A DNA stretch of 64,000 bases from Bernardetia sp042180575. GTDB lineage: Bacteria; Bacteroidota; Bacteroidia; Cytophagales; Bernardetiaceae. This document shows, piece after piece, positions 8,155 through 16,669 of the stretch (positions within the stretch are counted from its first letter, which is position 1; every line of letters begins with the position of its first letter). Where the stretch lies: positions 3,162,001 through 3,226,000 of the forward strand of contig NZ_CP170094.1 of assembly GCF_042180575.1 (NCBI RefSeq), given 5' to 3'. A model generated the notes under the pieces. The model saw only the letters and a program-made list of their open reading frames with translations, did no database searches and had not been told where the DNA came from. The position numbers were made by a program, and so were the translations under genes.

Positions 8155-10263
8155 ATGCCTATCTTTTTAACAGAATATTCTAGTGCTTGGATTATTGTAG
8201 CTTTGCTTTTAGGAGCTGGTTATGCTGCTTTGTTGTATTATAAAAGGAGTTCACCATGGGGCAAAAACTGGCAAAAAGCATTGGCTGCCATTCGTTTTTT
8301 GTGGGTTTCTGTTCTTGCTATTTTATTAATAGGACTTTTGATGCAGCAATTTATTACTCGTTACGAAAATCCTACAGTTGTTTTTGCGATTGATAATTCG
8401 GCTTCTATTTTATTGCAAGAAGATTCTACAAAGATAAATTCGGCTTTAAATTCTATTCAAAAAACAGCTCAAAACCTGCAAGAAAAAGGATTTGATATAG
8501 AATACAGAACTTTGACAGAATTAGAAAGCGATAGTATAAAAGGTAATATTGATAATAATACGGATAAAATAAAATTCAATTATACCTCTTCTCCAATTAG
8601 TGATTTACTCAAAAGCATTCAAAGTGAATTCGAAAATCGCAACCTTTCCAATGTAGTTTTGCTTTCAGATGGTGCTTATAATCAAGGCCTTTCGCCTGAT
8701 ATTTCGCCTTATTCTTTTTCACTTCAAACGATTGGTGTAGGCGATACAATTCCGAAAAAAGATATTATTCTTAAAAGTCTTTTTCATAATAAAATGGCAT
8801 ATTTAGGAAATCAATTTCCTATAGTTGCAGAAGTTACGCATACAGGTTTTGAGAATAGAGGAATTACGGCAGTTTTATCACAAAATGGAAAAACTATTTC
8901 TACTCAAAAAGTAAAATTTAGTTCTGCTCAAAACGACCTTAAAAGCATAGAGTTTTTAGTAAAAGCAACTTCAAAAGGTATTCAGCATTATGTTGTTACG
9001 ATTGTGCCACAAGAAGGAGAATTTACGACTCAAAACAACACAGCCCACGCTTATATTGACATTATTGACAGCAAAGAAAAAATACTTTTAGTTGCAGGTG
9101 CGCCTCATCCAGACATAAAAGCATTTCGTGCAGCGATAGAAAAAAATGAAAATTATAAGTTTGATATTTATTTGCCTTATTTGCGTCCAACAAATTTAGA
9201 AGACAAATACGACCTTATTATTTATCACCAATTCCCTGATAAAATGGGAAGACCATTGCCAATTTTAGAAAAACTTCGAAAGATGACTTCTGCCGAACTT
9301 TTCATTATTGGAGCGCAAAGTGATTATAATGCTTTTAATTCTTTAAATACAGGTGTGAAAATTCGTCCTTTAGGAAATCAATCGGATAAAGTAATTCCAT
9401 TTTGGAACTCTAATTTTTCAAAGTTTTATCTGACAGACGAACAAAAAAGTCGTTTTGCTTCCTATCCTCCTGCACTTGTTCCTTTTGCTGATTATGATAT
9501 TTCGCCACAAGCTGAAATTATGTTGTATCAACGAGTGGGAAATATCCAAACCAAAAAACCGTTGGTGGTAATGAGCGAACAAAACGGCAAAAAAACAGGC
9601 ATTTGGCTTGCCGAAAATACGTGGCAATGGCGATTGAATGAATATGCAGAAAATAAAAACCAAGAAGGATATGATGCTCTTTTGAGTAAAATAATTCAAT
9701 ATCTTTCTACTAAAGAAGACAAAAGACGTTTTAGAGTTGCTCCAACAGCTTCTCAATTTTCTACTTCTGATGGTGTGAGTTTTGATGTAGAAGTATATAA
9801 TGCTATTTACGAACCTCTTTTAGGACAAAATATCCGTTTAGAAATCAAAGACGAAGAAGGAAAAACAAGAACTTATACCTTTACAAATAATTCTTCTCCA
9901 TTTAGATATTCGACTTCTGTGCTTCCTGAGGGTGCATATTCCTTTAAAGCGACGACACAATTAGACGGAAAAACAGAAATTTCTATCGGACAATTTACAG
10001 TAAAAGAAATAAAACTAGAAAGCCTAAATGCTACGGCAGATTTTGGTGTCATGCGACGATTGGCACAGCAAAATAAAGGTAATTTTTATACCCTTTCTAA
10101 TCTACAAGTTTTACAAGATTCTCTACAAAATCAGATTCCTACGCCAACTGTTTTTAGAAACGAACAACTTTCAGAAGTGATTAATCTTTGGTGGATTATG
10201 CTCTTGATTATTGGACTTGCTAGTTTTGAATGGGGCGTTCGTAAGTTTCAAGGTGGTTACTAA
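8155..10263 (+). CDS. Membrane-anchored von Willebrand factor A-like protein
   Basis: This 702-residue inner-membrane protein has two N-terminal membrane segments (about 10-28 and 45-65) and one near the C-terminus (LWWIMLLIIGLASFEWG). After the second segment comes a VWA-like domain with the metal-site motif DNSAS (Asp80, Ser82, Ser84). The LSDGAYN segment supplies a second metal-site loop. The layout recalls the Bat/aerotolerance-type VWA proteins of Bacteroidota. The rest resembles extracytoplasmic beta-rich domains of uncharacterised Bacteroidota proteins. It starts with ATG and stands alone, ended by a strong bidirectional hairpin. The function is not known. Confidence 0.75.
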   Translation: MPIFLTEYSSAWIIVALLLGAGYAALLYYKRSSPWGKNWQKALAAIRFLWVSVLAILLIGLLMQQFITRYENPTVVFAIDNSASILLQEDSTKINSALNSIQKTAQNLQEKGFDIEYRTLTELESDSIKGNIDNNTDKIKFNYTSSPISDLLKSIQSEFENRNLSNVVLLSDGAYNQGLSPDISPYSFSLQTIGVGDTIPKKDIILKSLFHNKMAYLGNQFPIVAEVTHTGFENRGITAVLSQNGKTISTQKVKFSSAQNDLKSIEFLVKATSKGIQHYVVTIVPQEGEFTTQNNTAHAYIDIIDSKEKILLVAGAPHPDIKAFRAAIEKNENYKFDIYLPYLRPTNLEDKYDLIIYHQFPDKMGRPLPILEKLRKMTSAELFIIGAQSDYNAFNSLNTGVKIRPLGNQSDKVIPFWNSNFSKFYLTDEQKSRFASYPPALVPFADYDISPQAEIMLYQRVGNIQTKKPLVVMSEQNGKKTGIWLAENTWQWRLNEYAENKNQEGYDALLSKIIQYLSTKEDKRRFRVAPTASQFSTSDGVSFDVEVYNAIYEPLLGQNIRLEIKDEEGKTRTYTFTNNSSPFRYSTSVLPEGAYSFKATTQLDGKTEISIGQFTVKEIKLESLNATADFGVMRRLAQQNKGNFYTLSNLQVLQDSLQNQIPTPTVFRNEQLSEVINLWWIMLLIIGLASFEWGVRKFQGGY

Positions 10264-10269
10264 CGTATA

Positions 10270-10287
10270 ACAGACTTCCTAGTCTGT
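10270..10287. repeat. Short inverted repeat after the VWA gene
   Basis: ACAGACT pairs with AGTCTGT across 4 bases. It lies directly upstream of the stronger bidirectional terminator and may be part of an intergenic repeat unit. Confidence 0.4.
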
Positions 10288-10305
10288 TCTTATAATGAAT
10301 ATTAT

Positions 10306-10331
10306 AAAAACAGGGTTTTAACCCTGTTTTT
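10306..10331. terminator. Bidirectional rho-independent terminator
   Basis: AAAAACAGGGTT and AACCCTGTTTTT pair perfectly over 12 bp across a 2-base centre. A-tract and T-tract lie on opposite sides. It serves the VWA gene on the plus strand and the small gene at 10352 on the minus strand. Confidence 0.85.
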
Positions 10332-10351
10332 GTATTTATTTTTATCAAAAA

Positions 10352-10537
10352 TTACCCACCACAACCATTCAAACGATTATAACGTTCTCTAGCTTTGGCT
10401 CTCAATTCTTCTTGTTCTTCTTCTGAAAGTTCTGTGATTTTATCTTTTGAATTTTCAATATGTTTTATTTCTTTTTGAATTTGAGTAGAATTTTTTTCTA
10501 CTTCTTTGTCTTCTTTTTTATTTTGGTGCTGTTTCAT
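10352..10537 (-). CDS. Small highly charged protein of unknown function
   Basis: This 61-residue protein is rich in Lys, Glu and Gln and probably forms a single coiled-coil helix, ending in NRLNGCGG. It has an ATG start and a perfect terminator directly after its stop. No longer gene competes on the other strand. These points favour a real gene, but its low-complexity composition makes this uncertain. I cannot assign a function. Confidence 0.5.
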   Translation of the reverse strand: MKQHQNKKEDKEVEKNSTQIQKEIKHIENSKDKITELSEEEQEELRAKARERYNRLNGCGG

Positions 10538-10659
10538 TGTTGCAAAAATTTTGAGGTTTTTTTATCATTTTACGATTAAATGGAAAGTTTTGTTCTAAAA
10601 CAAGAAATTACGCTCTGTTATTATCCTGCCTTTTATCATATAAATCACTCGCTAATCAC

Positions 10660-11424
10660 TTACTGCAATTTTTGCCAAATATCCTCAAAGTTTTGTGGTT
10701 GTTCTATAATAGAATAAATTTTTCCAGCTATAAATGTTGGTGATGCAAGCTCGTTATTCTTTTTTAATTCCTTAAAGTATTCTACATTCGAAAACTGACT
10801 TTCTTCTGTTTTTCGTATTTGTGCCTGCATATTTGTATCCACCACACCCACCGAAATATTGAAAACGTGTGTGTTTTGATTGAGGTGTTTTTCTTCTTCC
10901 TTTATTACTTCACTAAAAAGATTCAACCCAGCTTTAGAAGCACAATAAGAAGCCCAACCATCAATCGGACGCTTTCCTGCACCCGAAGAAATATTAATAA
11001 TTAATTTTTCAAGAGGTACAGATTTTTTGTTAGCATTAATATAGGTTTCTTTGCCAAATTTCTTCAAAAATTCATTCATTAAAAGAAAAGGTGAAAGTGT
11101 ATTGATAGTCATAGTTTGGACAATATCTTTATTATCTAGTTTGCCAACATACCCAACTTCTCCTAAAGTTCCTGCATTATTTATCAAAACTACTTTTTGG
11201 GTTTCTAATGCTTCTTTTTTAGAAATTTTTAGTTCATCAAAAAAACGATTTACATCTTCTAAATCAGCCAAATCAAGTGTATGGTGTGTGTAATTTTGAT
11301 GATGAATTAATCTTTTACGAGAAATTCCGTGTACGTGTATATCAGTTTGATTTGCTAGAATATGGTTGGTTAGTGCATAGCCAATTCCACTGCTTGTGCC
11401 TGTTATAAAATAAAGTATTTTCAT
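10660..11424 (-). CDS. SDR family oxidoreductase (sepiapterin-reductase-like)
   Basis: This is a classical short-chain dehydrogenase/reductase of 254 residues. It has the dinucleotide-binding motif TGTSSGIG near residue 8, the NNAG motif in the middle, the active-site Ser in ISSGAG, and the catalytic YxxxK as YCASK. The general shape, with KRPIDGW before the active Tyr, resembles sepiapterin reductase-like or (S)-benzoin-forming SDRs. The substrate is not predictable. It starts with ATG and follows alkB on the minus strand after 141 bases, so co-transcription is possible but not obvious. Confidence 0.85.
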   Translation of the reverse strand: MKILYFITGTSSGIGYALTNHILANQTDIHVHGISRKRLIHHQNYTHHTLDLADLEDVNRFFDELKISKKEALETQKVVLINNAGTLGEVGYVGKLDNKDIVQTMTINTLSPFLLMNEFLKKFGKETYINANKKSVPLEKLIINISSGAGKRPIDGWASYCASKAGLNLFSEVIKEEEKHLNQNTHVFNISVGVVDTNMQAQIRKTEESQFSNVEYFKELKKNNELASPTFIAGKIYSIIEQPQNFEDIWQKLQ

Positions 11425-11523
11425 TTTGAATTTATTTTTGATAAATTTTTTACTGGTTAAAAATTGAATTTTGATAATTTACATAAGATTCAAATAAATT
11501 TGGTGATTTAAGTCATCTCTATA

Positions 11524-11541
11524 AAAACTAAAATTAGTTTT
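11524..11541 (-). terminator. AT-rich inverted repeat after alkB
   Basis: AAAACTAA pairs with TTAGTTTT across 2 bases, just downstream of the alkB stop on the minus strand. The weak AT stem makes terminator function uncertain. Confidence 0.35.
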
Positions 11542-11565
11542 ATTTCCAAATCAAAAAACTATATT

Positions 11566-12654
11566 CTAACTCGCCTTTTCATAAACAGCTTCTTTCCAAT
11601 GTTCTAAAATAGGGTTCATTTTCCTAAACCAAAGAGTAGGAACAAGAGCCATCAAAATCATAGTAGGATAGCCAGAAGGAAGTTGTGGGCTTTCATCAAA
11701 ATGTCTCAAAACTTGATATTCACGAGTAGCAAAAGCGTGATGGTCAGAATGGCGTTGAAGCTGAAAGAGAATAAAATTACTTACTTTATGGCTACTGTTC
11801 CATGAATGAAATGGATTAACTCGTTCATAACGACTGGGAGAAATTTCCTTTCTGACTATTCCATAATGTTCTACATAATTAACAGCTTCTAAAAGTGAAA
11901 ATCCAATAATAGCTTGAAAAACTAATAAAATAAGAACTTCCCAAGCAAAACTTCCTTTATGAATTGAAAAATAAAGTGTAGAAATAATCACTCCCAAAAT
12001 AGGTAAAGCTGTGTACCAAATCATTGCATTTTCACTACTTTTCTTGGGTGTATTTTTGCGTTCTAGCCTTTCGTTTTCTAGTTTCCAAGCATGTTTGTAG
12101 CTTTCTGTTACACTTCTTATCCAAAAGTGATAAAAGGATTCATTTTTTTGTGATGTGGCTGCATCATGTGGCGTAGCTACCCAAACGTGGTGTCCTCGGT
12201 TATGTTCGATGAAAAAGTGCATATAACCAACTGTAAAGAGTAAAACTTTACTAAAGAATTGGTCTAGCTTGTCAGTCTTGTGTCCAAGCTCGTGTGCTAC
12301 TGTGATTCCTACCCCTCCTGTCACCAATCCTAATGAAATAGTAAAACCAATAGCCTCCCACCAAAAAAGTGCATTAGAAATGATAACAGTCATTGCCCAC
12401 GTCAAAAGTCCAAGCTGAATAAAAACCCAAGAATAAAGCACAAACTTAAAAAATAGTTCTTGGCTCAATTCTTTTTCATCTTCTTTCTCAATATTTTCTG
12501 TATCTGTTCCGATATAATAGTCTAAAAGTGGGATTATACCAAAAACAAATATAATTGTCAGATAATTTCCTATTCCTCCCAAATAATAACCCAAAATGAG
12601 CATACAAGGAAGTGAAAAAGCACTAAAGAAACCTAATTTTTTGGAGAATTTCAT
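11566..12654 (-). CDS. alkB: AlkB-type alkane 1-monooxygenase (membrane diiron hydroxylase)
   Basis: This integral-membrane non-haem diiron enzyme belongs to the family that hydroxylates terminal carbons of alkanes. Several hydrophobic membrane segments are visible. All four AlkB-specific histidine motifs are present in order: HELGHK, EHNRGHH, NYVEHYG and LQRHSDHH. NYVEHYG in particular separates AlkB from general fatty-acid desaturases. The length of 362 residues is close to typical. AlkB needs rubredoxin and a reductase for electrons, and neither is encoded nearby. An SDR gene lies downstream. A terminal-hydroxylase role on lipids other than alkanes is possible. Confidence 0.88.
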   Translation of the reverse strand: MKFSKKLGFFSAFSLPCMLILGYYLGGIGNYLTIIFVFGIIPLLDYYIGTDTENIEKEDEKELSQELFFKFVLYSWVFIQLGLLTWAMTVIISNALFWWEAIGFTISLGLVTGGVGITVAHELGHKTDKLDQFFSKVLLFTVGYMHFFIEHNRGHHVWVATPHDAATSQKNESFYHFWIRSVTESYKHAWKLENERLERKNTPKKSSENAMIWYTALPILGVIISTLYFSIHKGSFAWEVLILLVFQAIIGFSLLEAVNYVEHYGIVRKEISPSRYERVNPFHSWNSSHKVSNFILFQLQRHSDHHAFATREYQVLRHFDESPQLPSGYPTMILMALVPTLWFRKMNPILEHWKEAVYEKAS

Positions 12655-12725
12655 CGCTATTTTTATAAATTATATCCTAAAATTTATTTGATATACTCAG
12701 TCAATTTTTAGTTTTAGAATAAAAA

Positions 12726-12778
12726 CTGTCAGTGCAGTTTAAATACTAACTATCTGGCATCTTGAAGATGTACTGATA
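12726..12778. repeat. Dispersed repeat family C, copy 1
   Basis: The unit begins CTGTCAG and ends with an inverted repeat CATCTTGAAGATG flanked by TATCTG and CTGATA. The same two-part layout occurs at 22147-22218. The copies share CTTGAAG at the hairpin tip with compensating changes in the stem. Confidence 0.55.
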
Positions 12779-12911
12779 GGAGTGAAAAATTCTAAAACTA
12801 CTTTTTATCAAGTATAAATCTTTGCATAGTTAAAATTACACAGTCTAAAATACAAAATAATATTAATAATTTATAATCTTAACTAAATTTTAGGAGCAAA
12901 ATAATAGGCAC

Positions 12912-12946
12912 TAAAAAAAGCTATCACTTTCTAAATGATAGCCTTT
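12912..12946 (-). terminator. Terminator of the small lipoprotein gene
   Basis: GCTATCA (12920-12926) pairs with TGATAGC (12936-12942). In the minus direction the stem is followed by a run of T (the A run at 12913-12919). Confidence 0.75.
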
Positions 12947-12993
12947 ACTTATTTTTTATAAAAATAGACCTTTTAAAAATCTATTTTTGGTTT

Positions 12994-13251
12994 TTACATA
13001 CCGTCTGTTGCTTCTTCAACAGCAGCTTCAGTAGAATCAACAGCAGCTTCCATTCCAGCAGCAGTAGAATCAACAGCTTCCATCATGTTGTCAGCAGCAT
13101 TATCAGCTTCATTAAGTAAATCTTCAGTAGTAACTTCTACAGCAGTAGTGTCAGTAGTAGCATCACTTGATTTTGTACCATCACAAGCAGTGAAAGTCAA
13201 AGTAGAAAAAGCTACAAGAGAAGCAAAAGCAATAGTTTTAAGAGTTTTCAT
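12994..13251 (-). CDS. Small acidic Ala-rich predicted lipoprotein
   Basis: This 85-residue protein has a signal peptide and a plausible acylated Cys23 (TFTAC), although Phe at -3 is a weak lipobox residue. The mature part is low in complexity and rich in Ala, Glu, Asp and Thr, with a near repeat AVDSTAAGMEA / AVDSTEAAVEEA. No known domain is visible. It has an ATG start and a clear terminator, which supports a real, probably well-expressed gene. A surface-spacer or small helical envelope role is a guess. Confidence 0.7.
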   Translation of the reverse strand: MKTLKTIAFASLVAFSTLTFTACDGTKSSDATTDTTAVEVTTEDLLNEADNAADNMMEAVDSTAAGMEAAVDSTEAAVEEATDGM

Positions 13252-13480
13252 GTTTTTTCTGTTTAAAAAGAATCGTTCGTTTAGAGAGAACTAAATTAGT
13301 AAGTAGTAATTATTAAAGAAGTATTGCACCTTGCATAACTTCCAACAATTAAAGGCACAAAATAATACTTAAAAAATCAGAAAAGCAAAGATTATTTGAA
13401 ATTAATTTTGTTTTTTTGAAACGTGAATAAATATGCGTTCTGCATTACGAAAATTTTACCTATAAGTTTATATAAAAAAT

Positions 13481-15868
13481 ATGAAAAGTCTAATAAATAG
13501 GTTTCAAAACCTGAATAACTCACTCATTTACAAGAATTTGATTTTTCTGCTTCTTCTCACAACTATTTATATTACTTTTTCCTTACAAACTTTTGTAGCT
13601 GCACAAAATCAAGAAAATATTGCATTAGGCGAATGGCGAACTCATTTGACTTATTTTGATGCTCAAACGTTGGCTACAAGTACAGAAAAAGTATATGTAG
13701 CTTCTCAAAATGGTCTGTTTTTTTATGATAAAGAATTCTCAAATCTTGAGGTTGTTTCAAGAATAGATGGGCTTTCGGATATTGGAATTGCTTATTTACA
13801 GTACTTACCTAATATCGAACAGCTTTTGATTGCTTATAAGAATGGAAATATAGATTTTTTATCTGATAATGAAATCAAAAATTTCCCTGTTTTCTTTGAA
13901 AATTTAGCTATTTTGGACAAACAAATCTATCATATTTATTATCTTCAAAATGTAGTTTGGATAAGTACAAATGTTGGTATTTTAGAAGTTGATGTAGAAA
14001 ATCCCACCAACAAACGTATCAGAAATTCCTATCAAAACCTAGGTGAAAATGGAGAAATTATAAAGGTCTTTGCTACGACAATTCAAGATAATAGTATTTA
14101 TGCAGCTACCGAAAAAGGAATTCGTTATATTTCACTCAATTCTTCGGTCAATAAAAATGATTTTAGAAACTGGCAAACTATTCCTTCAACACAAAATAAA
14201 GTTATAGAATCTATTGGCTCAAATGGCTCAACAGTATTTTTTTCTATCCAAAATGAAGGTGTTTTTAACTATAACGGAACAACTACTAATCAAATTTCTC
14301 AAATTCCTATTTCGACTGTGTATGATATAAGTGAAGATAGAACAAATTTAACAAGCGTTTTTATCTCTTCTGAAACAGGAATTTATCAAATTGAAGGGGT
14401 TTCTTCTTCTTTTCAAGTAAATAAGATAGAAAATGATTTAATAAAAGCTCCTCGCCAAGCCATTTCTTCAACTGGAACACTATGGATAGCTGATAACAGA
14501 ACAGGATTAGTTACAAATGGTACTACAAACAGCACAGATAATTTTGTTTCTCTTTTTCCTTCTGGAACATACAGCCAAAATACGTGGGGTTTTACACAAG
14601 CAAAAGATAAGATAATTGCTTTTTCGGGAGGATATTCAGACCCATTCAGACCTTTGAACAGAACAACAGGTTTTTATGTCTTTGAAAAGGGAGAATGGAT
14701 AAATTACAATGCAGAAAACAGAGATATTACTAGCAAACCCATTCCAAATGTTAGAGATTTGGTAGGAGCAACTTATTCCGAAATAGAAAATAGAGTTTAT
14801 TTTGCTTCTCTTCAAGATGGCATTTTGGTTTGGAACTTGAACGATGACACATTTTCGGTTTTTGATTCACTCAATTCTCCTTTGCCTCACAACCGAGTTA
14901 TTGATGTAGAAACAGATAATTTGGGTAATCTTTGGGTAGCTCTTTCAGGAAGTAATTTGAGAGAAGATGCTTATTTTAGAAAAAAGCCAAACGATGATAA
15001 TTCCTCTTCATGGAAAGGATTTAGATTTAATCAAACCCGAACTACTTTTCCTTTATCTTTAGAGATTGATGAAAATAATAATGTTTGGGCAAGGCTTAGT
15101 CGTTTTGTACAAGGAGGTATTTTAGTTTTTAATGAAGAAGGAGAAAGTAAGGTTTTGATAGAATCTGTAAATGCAGGAAATTTAGCTTCTAATACTATAA
15201 CAGCTCTCAAATCTGACCAAAATGGTGTCATGTGGATAGGAACTCCAGCCGAAGTGAGTGCAAGTGTTCGTACTTTTTCTGATATTTTTGGTATATTCAG
15301 TAGTCAAGATTTGAATGCTAGAGATGTGTTTTTTGAGTCTAGGCAATTATTACGAGATGAAACTATTACCAGTATTTCATTAGATGGAGGAAATAGAAAA
15401 TGGTTTGGAACTACAAATGGTGCTTGGCTTTTTACAGAAGATGCTTCTAAACAGTTTTTACATTTTACAGTAGAAAACAGTCCTCTTTTTAGTAATCAAA
15501 TTTTGGATATTGAAGTTCAAGATGAAACAGGAGAAGTGTTTTTTGCTACGCCTAATGGTATTATTTCTTATCGTGGAACATCAACAGCAGCCAAAACTGA
15601 TTTTTCTAATATAAAAATATTTCCCAATCCTGTAAGACCAGAATTTAATGGTGTAGTAGCCATTGAAGGACTGACACAAGATGCAAATGTCAAAATTACT
15701 GATATTAGTGGTAGATTAGTTTATGAAACCAATTCTTTTGGAGGAACTGCTACTTGGAATGGAACAGATTATAATAATGTAAAAGCAAAAAGTGGTGTTT
15801 ATTTGGTTTATGTTTCTAAAAGAGATGGAAGTGAAGGGTTCATAGGGAAGATTGTTTTTGTAGAATAA
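13481..15868 (+). CDS. porZ: Type IX secretion system protein PorZ-like
   Basis: PorZ is part of the outer-surface attachment complex (PorU, PorV, PorQ, PorZ) that removes sorting domains from type IX cargo and anchors the proteins. This 795-residue protein has a signal peptide ending near FVAA/QNQ. The mature start is IALGEWRTHLTY. It is followed by many beta-propeller blades with the pattern YVASQNGLFFYD, IYAATEKGIRYIS, NLWVALSG and KWFGTTNGAWLF. The end is a beta-sandwich domain resembling a type A sorting domain (FPNPV, VKITDISGRLVYE, SGVYLVYV). Two propellers plus that domain is the PorZ architecture. Annotation as a two-component propeller protein would be misleading, because no kinase part exists. 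Confidence 0.85.
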   Translation: MKSLINRFQNLNNSLIYKNLIFLLLLTTIYITFSLQTFVAAQNQENIALGEWRTHLTYFDAQTLATSTEKVYVASQNGLFFYDKEFSNLEVVSRIDGLSDIGIAYLQYLPNIEQLLIAYKNGNIDFLSDNEIKNFPVFFENLAILDKQIYHIYYLQNVVWISTNVGILEVDVENPTNKRIRNSYQNLGENGEIIKVFATTIQDNSIYAATEKGIRYISLNSSVNKNDFRNWQTIPSTQNKVIESIGSNGSTVFFSIQNEGVFNYNGTTTNQISQIPISTVYDISEDRTNLTSVFISSETGIYQIEGVSSSFQVNKIENDLIKAPRQAISSTGTLWIADNRTGLVTNGTTNSTDNFVSLFPSGTYSQNTWGFTQAKDKIIAFSGGYSDPFRPLNRTTGFYVFEKGEWINYNAENRDITSKPIPNVRDLVGATYSEIENRVYFASLQDGILVWNLNDDTFSVFDSLNSPLPHNRVIDVETDNLGNLWVALSGSNLREDAYFRKKPNDDNSSSWKGFRFNQTRTTFPLSLEIDENNNVWARLSRFVQGGILVFNEEGESKVLIESVNAGNLASNTITALKSDQNGVMWIGTPAEVSASVRTFSDIFGIFSSQDLNARDVFFESRQLLRDETITSISLDGGNRKWFGTTNGAWLFTEDASKQFLHFTVENSPLFSNQILDIEVQDETGEVFFATPNGIISYRGTSTAAKTDFSNIKIFPNPVRPEFNGVVAIEGLTQDANVKITDISGRLVYETNSFGGTATWNGTDYNNVKAKSGVYLVYVSKRDGSEGFIGKIVFVE

Positions 15869-16092
15869 TTTCTTTTTTGAGGAAAATCAATCATAAAGCA
15901 GCATTAATTCATTTTTGAACGTATAGACCAAAACGAAATAGTGTATATTTACATTCTTTTAAGAATTTTGATATATTGTGGCTTGTTATTATTTTGGTTT
16001 TTGCGCTAGTTTTTGTAGTTATTAAATTACAACTTTTAAATAATTCGTTATAATTTATCTTATTCTCTTACTTATTCAAAAAATCTATATTT

Positions 16093-16590
16093 ATGAAATT
16101 TAATTGGAAAAATACAGTTCTTATTATTGCTTTTTTAGCTTTTACATTTTCGCTGTGGTCTTGTAAAGGTGATGAGGAAGTAAATCCTGATGCTGTTATT
16201 TCAGCACTTATCGATGGTGCGCCTTGGAATGCTTCTTCCCTTTCTTCTGGAATTAAAACTGGAGATAATATTTCGCTAACGGCTGCAAGTAGCAATGGAC
16301 GCACTTTTATTATTTCATTTAAAGCAGAAGTAGGCACACAGCCTCTAAATGCTTCTGTTGATACAAGTGGTGTAAATCTTGTTCCTTCTGTGGTTTATCG
16401 TACTCTTCCTATTGGTGGAAGTACATTTGTTTCGAATGCGTGTGCATCAAATGATGGAGGTCAGATCACAATTACAAATATTGATACTACAAATAAAACA
16501 GTTACAGGAACATTTAATACAAAATCATGTTCTTTAAATTCGTCAGTAGAAATCACTCAAGGAGTAATCAATAATGCAAAATATAATTAA
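16093..16590 (+). CDS. Predicted lipoprotein, DUF6252-like
   Basis: This 165-residue exported protein has lipobox LWSC with acylated Cys24. The mature domain begins with SALIDGAPWNAS, continues with alternating beta strands, and contains a Cys pair (NACASND and TKSCSL) that could form a disulfide. This pattern is that of small Bacteroidota lipoproteins grouped as DUF6252, whose role is not known. The family call is from memory of the pattern and moderately sure. A strong terminator follows. Confidence 0.65.
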   Translation: MKFNWKNTVLIIAFLAFTFSLWSCKGDEEVNPDAVISALIDGAPWNASSLSSGIKTGDNISLTAASSNGRTFIISFKAEVGTQPLNASVDTSGVNLVPSVVYRTLPIGGSTFVSNACASNDGGQITITNIDTTNKTVTGTFNTKSCSLNSSVEITQGVINNAKYN

Positions 16591-16623
16591 TTTATTTTTT
16601 AGCTATTAATGATTTTTTTATTC

Positions 16624-16664
16624 AAAAAACACCTTTATCAAATGAATGATAAAGGTGTTTTTTT
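16624..16664. terminator. Bidirectional rho-independent terminator
   Basis: CACCTTTATCA (16630-16640) pairs perfectly with TGATAAAGGTG (16647-16657) over a 6-base loop, with an A run before and a T run after. It serves the lipoprotein gene and the convergent ATP-grasp gene. Confidence 0.9.
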
Positions 16665-16669
16665 GAGTT

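Larger units (their letters stand above)
12655..12993. other. Intergenic gap holding a repeat and a terminator
   Basis: This gap between two minus-strand genes contains a copy of repeat family C (12726-12778) and the terminator of the small lipoprotein gene. It should also hold the alkB promoter, but I find no clear TAnnTTTG box. I see no gene. Confidence 0.5.

Noticed and set aside
13000..13100. Tandem DNA repeat resembling a CRISPR or VNTR (AGCAGCTTC-type units)
   Set aside because: The units are irregular, lie within the coding frame, and simply encode Ala/Glu/Ser repeats. No spacers of constant length exist.
13085..13294. A 69-residue frame opposite the small acidic lipoprotein gene
   Set aside because: Its Ser/Val-rich sequence is the mirror of the Ala/Glu-rich repeats. 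The opposite strand has the signal peptide, start and terminator.
13481..15868. Possible sensor of the hybrid two-component propeller type
   Set aside because: No transmembrane signalling or kinase domain follows the propellers. The end is a sorting-domain-like fold, which fits PorZ.
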